Of a DNA stretch of 64,000 nt, positions 61,488 through 64,000 are shown piece by piece (position 1 is the first letter of the stretch; every line of letters starts with the position of its first letter). The position numbers and the translations under genes are program-made. Source of the DNA: Alicyclobacillus sp. SO9 (lineage in GTDB: Bacteria; Bacillota; Bacilli; Alicyclobacillales; Alicyclobacillaceae); the NCBI RefSeq assembly GCF_016406125.1, contig NZ_CP066339.1, positions 3,472,001 to 3,536,000 on the forward strand, in the 5' to 3' direction. The notes beneath the pieces are model-generated. The model was not told the DNA's origin and made no database searches. It saw only the letters and a program-made list of their open reading frames with translations.

Positions 61488-62540
61488 ATGGCGTCAATTG
61501 CGCAGTTGTATGTTAGCAATCACCGAATTGATTGCCCGAACAGAGGAAATATTGACTTGGATATTTGCCTCTTCTGTGAGAATCTGATTGATGTCAGTCT
61601 GGACAATGTTCAGCCGTTTATTCGCTGTACGCCGCCGGTGCAAGCAAATGCAGAGCGTGCTCAAGGAAGAAACAGAGAGAGGAAACGTACTGCGAGGAGG
61701 AATAAATTGAAATCTGGCGAGAGCAGTAATACGCCAGGGAGTGATTTCAAGAAGAATATACATACAATTAATAAGGTTATCTCCACAAGTCTGCGTCATC
61801 CTGAGTGGGGCATCAGCAGAGTGACGGAGACCGTACAACAACAGGGAACTGTGGTTAGCAGGAGAAAAGTGGGAGAGATTTTTAAAGACCAAAACATGGT
61901 TTATAAGGAGGACCGCCTGCGGCGGTTGTTGGTACTTGCAGCAAACGATGAGTTAGAACTGGACGCCCATCAAACTGAATTGTTGAATAGACACGACTTG
62001 TGCTTTCGCGACAAACATTTTGTTGGGGACTTCCCAGGGCACCGTTTGATTCAAACATCTGTTGCTGTGCCTGCCAAAAGCATCAAAGCACCGCTGTATG
62101 CTGACATTGTCATCGATACCTACAGCGGATACACCTTTGGCCATATCGACATGTCTCCTTCAAGGAGCAGCCATGTTCTATTACTGCAACAGTCGGTGTT
62201 TCCATTTGTGAGCAAATTGACGGCATACCCCGGCCAGGTTTTCACACCTTCTTCATCGATTTTCTCTCACCGCCAGTTTACAGAATACCTCTCAAACCTC
62301 CGTATCGAGCAAGCATTCTTTACTGAGACACCGGGGCTTGTCCATCAGTTTTGGCGGGCGTTTTTACAGCCTTGGGTCAAAGCCGTGCCAGCATACGAAC
62401 TCATACGAGGAACTAACTTGCAAAGTCATTTTCAACGCGATCTCGATGATTTTAATCACACATACCCTCTGCCTGGTTTCCCGAACGCAAAACGTTCTCC
62501 GCAAACCCGAATTGATGGGTACTTGCGGACACACACCTGA
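61488..62540 (+). CDS. probable domesticated IS481-like transposase without DDE residues
   Basis: A 350-residue protein. The N terminus has four cysteines (C16, C27, C30, C47) that could bind zinc; then a winged HTH as in IS481 transposases (SLRHPEWGISRVTETVQQQGTVVSRRKVGEIF), followed by an integrase-fold region (LYADIVIDTYSGYTFGHIDMSPSR, TETPGLVHQFWRAF). Where active enzymes have a first Asp, a TDNG Asp and an ERFH-type Glu, this one shows IQTSVAV, FTPSSS and VHQFWRA. No terminal inverted repeats or second transposase gene flank it. The frame is intact and its site GGAGAG sits eight bases before the ATG. Likely a host DNA-binding protein. Confidence 0.75.
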   Translation: MASIAQLYVSNHRIDCPNRGNIDLDICLFCENLIDVSLDNVQPFIRCTPPVQANAERAQGRNRERKRTARRNKLKSGESSNTPGSDFKKNIHTINKVISTSLRHPEWGISRVTETVQQQGTVVSRRKVGEIFKDQNMVYKEDRLRRLLVLAANDELELDAHQTELLNRHDLCFRDKHFVGDFPGHRLIQTSVAVPAKSIKAPLYADIVIDTYSGYTFGHIDMSPSRSSHVLLLQQSVFPFVSKLTAYPGQVFTPSSSIFSHRQFTEYLSNLRIEQAFFTETPGLVHQFWRAFLQPWVKAVPAYELIRGTNLQSHFQRDLDDFNHTYPLPGFPNAKRSPQTRIDGYLRTHT

Positions 62541-62570
62541 TTGTTCACCAGGGCAAAAGTCAGGACAACA

Positions 62571-63329
62571 TCAAGACAGAAGCCGCAAATCAGACAGAAT
62601 CTTGACCTGACACCACTTCAGGTCAGCCAAATGTCGTTCTGTGGCCGCATCGTCCATCCGATAGCTCGGTACACTTACACTGACTGCCCCATAGGTTTTC
62701 CCATTAGCAACCAGCGGTACTGCAATGCACCGAACTTCAGGTTCGTGTTCGCCATTATCAATACTGTAGCCCTGCTCGCGTACCTCGCGGAGTTCTCGAC
62801 GCAACTGGTGTTCGTCTGTCAGCGTTTGATTTGTAATCTTTCGCAGGCTGACACTTGCTAGATACTCTGCCAAGTCAACTTCACCATAGGTGGAGAGAAT
62901 GGCTTTTCCGATGCCTGTACAGTACATGGGAGCCGTATTGCCGACTTTAGAATACATCCGTACAGCTTGTTTGCTTTCCAGTTTCGTCACATAGACCACT
63001 TCATTGCGTTCCGCAACACCAAAATGCACCGTCTCTCCAGTCCGCATATTCAATTCCTTCACATAAGGCTCAATCAACCGCACTGTATTTACAGAGTGAA
63101 GCGCTGCACCTGCAATGCGCACGAGGCCCAGTCCCAACCGATATCCTACATCATCGGTCTTTTCGACATAGCCCACTGACTGCAACGTCTCGAGCAATTT
63201 GAATGCGGTCGCCTTGTTTAATCCCGTTGTCTGGCAGATATCCTTTAGTTTTTGTGGTTTATCCACCGTTGATAAGAAATTCAAGATGGAAACTGCTTTC
63301 AGAACGGCAGTTCCGTAGGCTGCAGGCAT
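62571..63329 (-). CDS. IclR-family transcriptional regulator (KdgR-like)
   Basis: A 252-residue regulator. The HTH (AVLKAVSILNFLSTVDKPQKLKDICQTTGLNKATAFKLLETLQSVGYV) and the effector domain (PMYCTGIGKAILSTYGEVDL, YSIDNGEHEPEVRCIAVPL) are complete. It is divergent from a PfkB sugar kinase, an arrangement typical for 2-keto-3-deoxygluconate or related sugar-acid catabolism. The likely operator lies between them. Confidence 0.9.
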   Translation of the reverse strand: MPAAYGTAVLKAVSILNFLSTVDKPQKLKDICQTTGLNKATAFKLLETLQSVGYVEKTDDVGYRLGLGLVRIAGAALHSVNTVRLIEPYVKELNMRTGETVHFGVAERNEVVYVTKLESKQAVRMYSKVGNTAPMYCTGIGKAILSTYGEVDLAEYLASVSLRKITNQTLTDEHQLRRELREVREQGYSIDNGEHEPEVRCIAVPLVANGKTYGAVSVSVPSYRMDDAATERHLADLKWCQVKILSDLRLLS

Positions 63330-63415
63330 GTATCAGTACCTCCACTGCTCTTAGGGTTTGTTGACCGTCCGGGTTCATCAGATGTATAGTCGAATCATAA
63401 CATATAATAAACTTT

Positions 63416-63432
63416 GTTTCCTTATAAGAAAC
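63416..63432. promoter_or_regulatory. possible IclR-type operator
   Basis: GTTTC-N7-GAAAC inverted repeat (63416-63420 and 63428-63432) between the divergent regulator and kinase genes, similar in pattern to GAAAC-type IclR/KdgR sites. It is 35 bp before the kinase ATG. Confidence 0.4.
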
Positions 63433-63467
63433 TTGTTAAGAATCAAAGTAGACTGCGAGGAGATCGA

Positions 63468-64000
63468 ATGGACGTCATAACGTGGGGAGAATCCATGGTG
63501 CTGTTCACACCACAAAACAACGGCCCGCTGGAGTCCGTTGCTGCATTCCAAAAAGGTGTTGCAGGAGCAGAATCAAATGTCGCCATTGGCTTGTCCCGCC
63601 TCGGGCATCAAGTTACGTGGATCAGTAAATTAGGTGAGGACAGTTTCGGACGATACATATTCAAGACCTTGCGTGGAGAAGGTGTGGATGTTTCAAAAGT
63701 CCAATTCAGCCGTGACCACAGGACAGGAATTATGTTTAAGGAACTGCTCCACTCCAATCGCACCAATGTTCTCTATTACCGCCAGAACTCTGCAGCCAGT
63801 CACCTTCAGACACAGGATATTTCACTAGAAACACTGCAAGAAACCCCCTTCATGTTAGTCACGGGAATCACGCCGGCGTTAAGCGCCGACAACCGCCTGA
63901 CCACGGCAGAGGTAATGAAGAGGGCGCGAAAGCTGGGAATTCGAGTTGTATTTGACCCGAATATCCGTCTTAAACTCTGGCCGCTAGATGAGGCACGCCC
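63468..64000 (+). CDS. PfkB-family carbohydrate kinase (2-keto-3-deoxygluconate-kinase-like), 3' partial
   Basis: The first 177 codons are present and the gene runs off the right edge. MDVITWGESMVLFTP and FQKGVAGAESNVAIGLSRLGHQVTWISKLGEDSFGRYIF are the PfkB N-terminal lid and sugar-binding block, and VVFDPNIRLKLWP is the core strand. KDG kinases begin with this WGE(S/A)M pattern. ATG 63468 follows GAGGAG. Substrate inferred from this resemblance and from the divergent IclR regulator. Confidence 0.85.
   Translation, partial: MDVITWGESMVLFTPQNNGPLESVAAFQKGVAGAESNVAIGLSRLGHQVTWISKLGEDSFGRYIFKTLRGEGVDVSKVQFSRDHRTGIMFKELLHSNRTNVLYYRQNSAASHLQTQDISLETLQETPFMLVTGITPALSADNRLTTAEVMKRARKLGIRVVFDPNIRLKLWPLDEAR

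Noticed and set aside
61488..62540. Active insertion sequence
   Set aside because: No inverted terminal repeats, no target duplication seen, and the DDE residues are missing.
62603..62625. TGACCTGA/TCAGGTCA inverted repeat
   Set aside because: It lies inside the IclR regulator coding sequence near its end; no T-run, so probably chance, though a terminator overlap is conceivable.

Overview
The window looks like a chromosomal segment of a spore-forming, acidophile-type member of the Bacilli, most plausibly Alicyclobacillaceae. This is an inference from several signs: strong AGGAGG ribosome sites with frequent GTG/TTG starts, two CotF-like spore coat genes, a tex homologue, cytochrome bd genes, PhoP-box-like DNA and moderate GC. 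No rRNA, tRNA or CRISPR array was recognised. The right edge cuts a sugar kinase gene.

Layout. 1-9.7 kb: a MerR regulator and isochorismatase-like hydrolase sharing an operator motif, tex, two CotF-like coat genes, an MFS exporter, a secreted phosphoesterase behind a possible Pho box, and an amino-acid antiporter. 9.7-15.1 kb: a serine/threonine island with sdaAA-sdaAB behind a tandem glycine riboswitch with an overlapping terminator, then dsdA, a 57-residue gene and a two-gene threonine/serine exporter. 15.1-21.4 kb: a P450, then a four-gene operon of GbsR/MarR regulator, ArsA-type ATPase, ABC ATPase and FtsX-type permease.

21.7-28.05 kb: a thiazole-forming RiPP (TOMM) cluster of the heterocycloanthracin type. 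It has a precursor peptide with 20 cysteines in Cys-X-X array, an RRE/ThiF-like maturation protein, a fused E1-like/YcaO cyclodehydratase ending in PxPxP, and a double-domain SagB-type dehydrogenase. A terminator separates the precursor from the enzymes. 28.4-36.7 kb: a type IV pilus/pseudopilus operon (pilB, pilC, pilin, pilM, pilN, pilO, two minor prepilins, a PilX-like protein).

36.9-48 kb: a class V aminotransferase, a thuA/oxidoreductase/isomerase operon, a PaaG-like hydratase, an orphan recombinase-domain protein, an SDR lacking its catalytic Tyr, a SurA-like protein without a parvulin domain, and a flavinylation module (FMN-binding protein, ApbE, RnfD/NqrB-like membrane protein). 48.1-57.4 kb: a nine-gene acyl-CoA catabolic operon. 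Its kinase/ACAD10-11-like pair resembles 4-hydroxyacid (levulinate-type) degradation. 57.7-64 kb: an IclR regulator, cydAB, a probably domesticated IS481-like transposase that has lost its DDE residues, and a second IclR regulator divergent from a PfkB sugar kinase.

The best candidates for undescribed biology are the TOMM cluster with its possible adjacent transporter operon, the glycine-sensing leader on serine dehydratase, the inactivated transposase-like protein and the 4-hydroxyacid-like operon. All functional calls come from motif reading alone; no database search was run.
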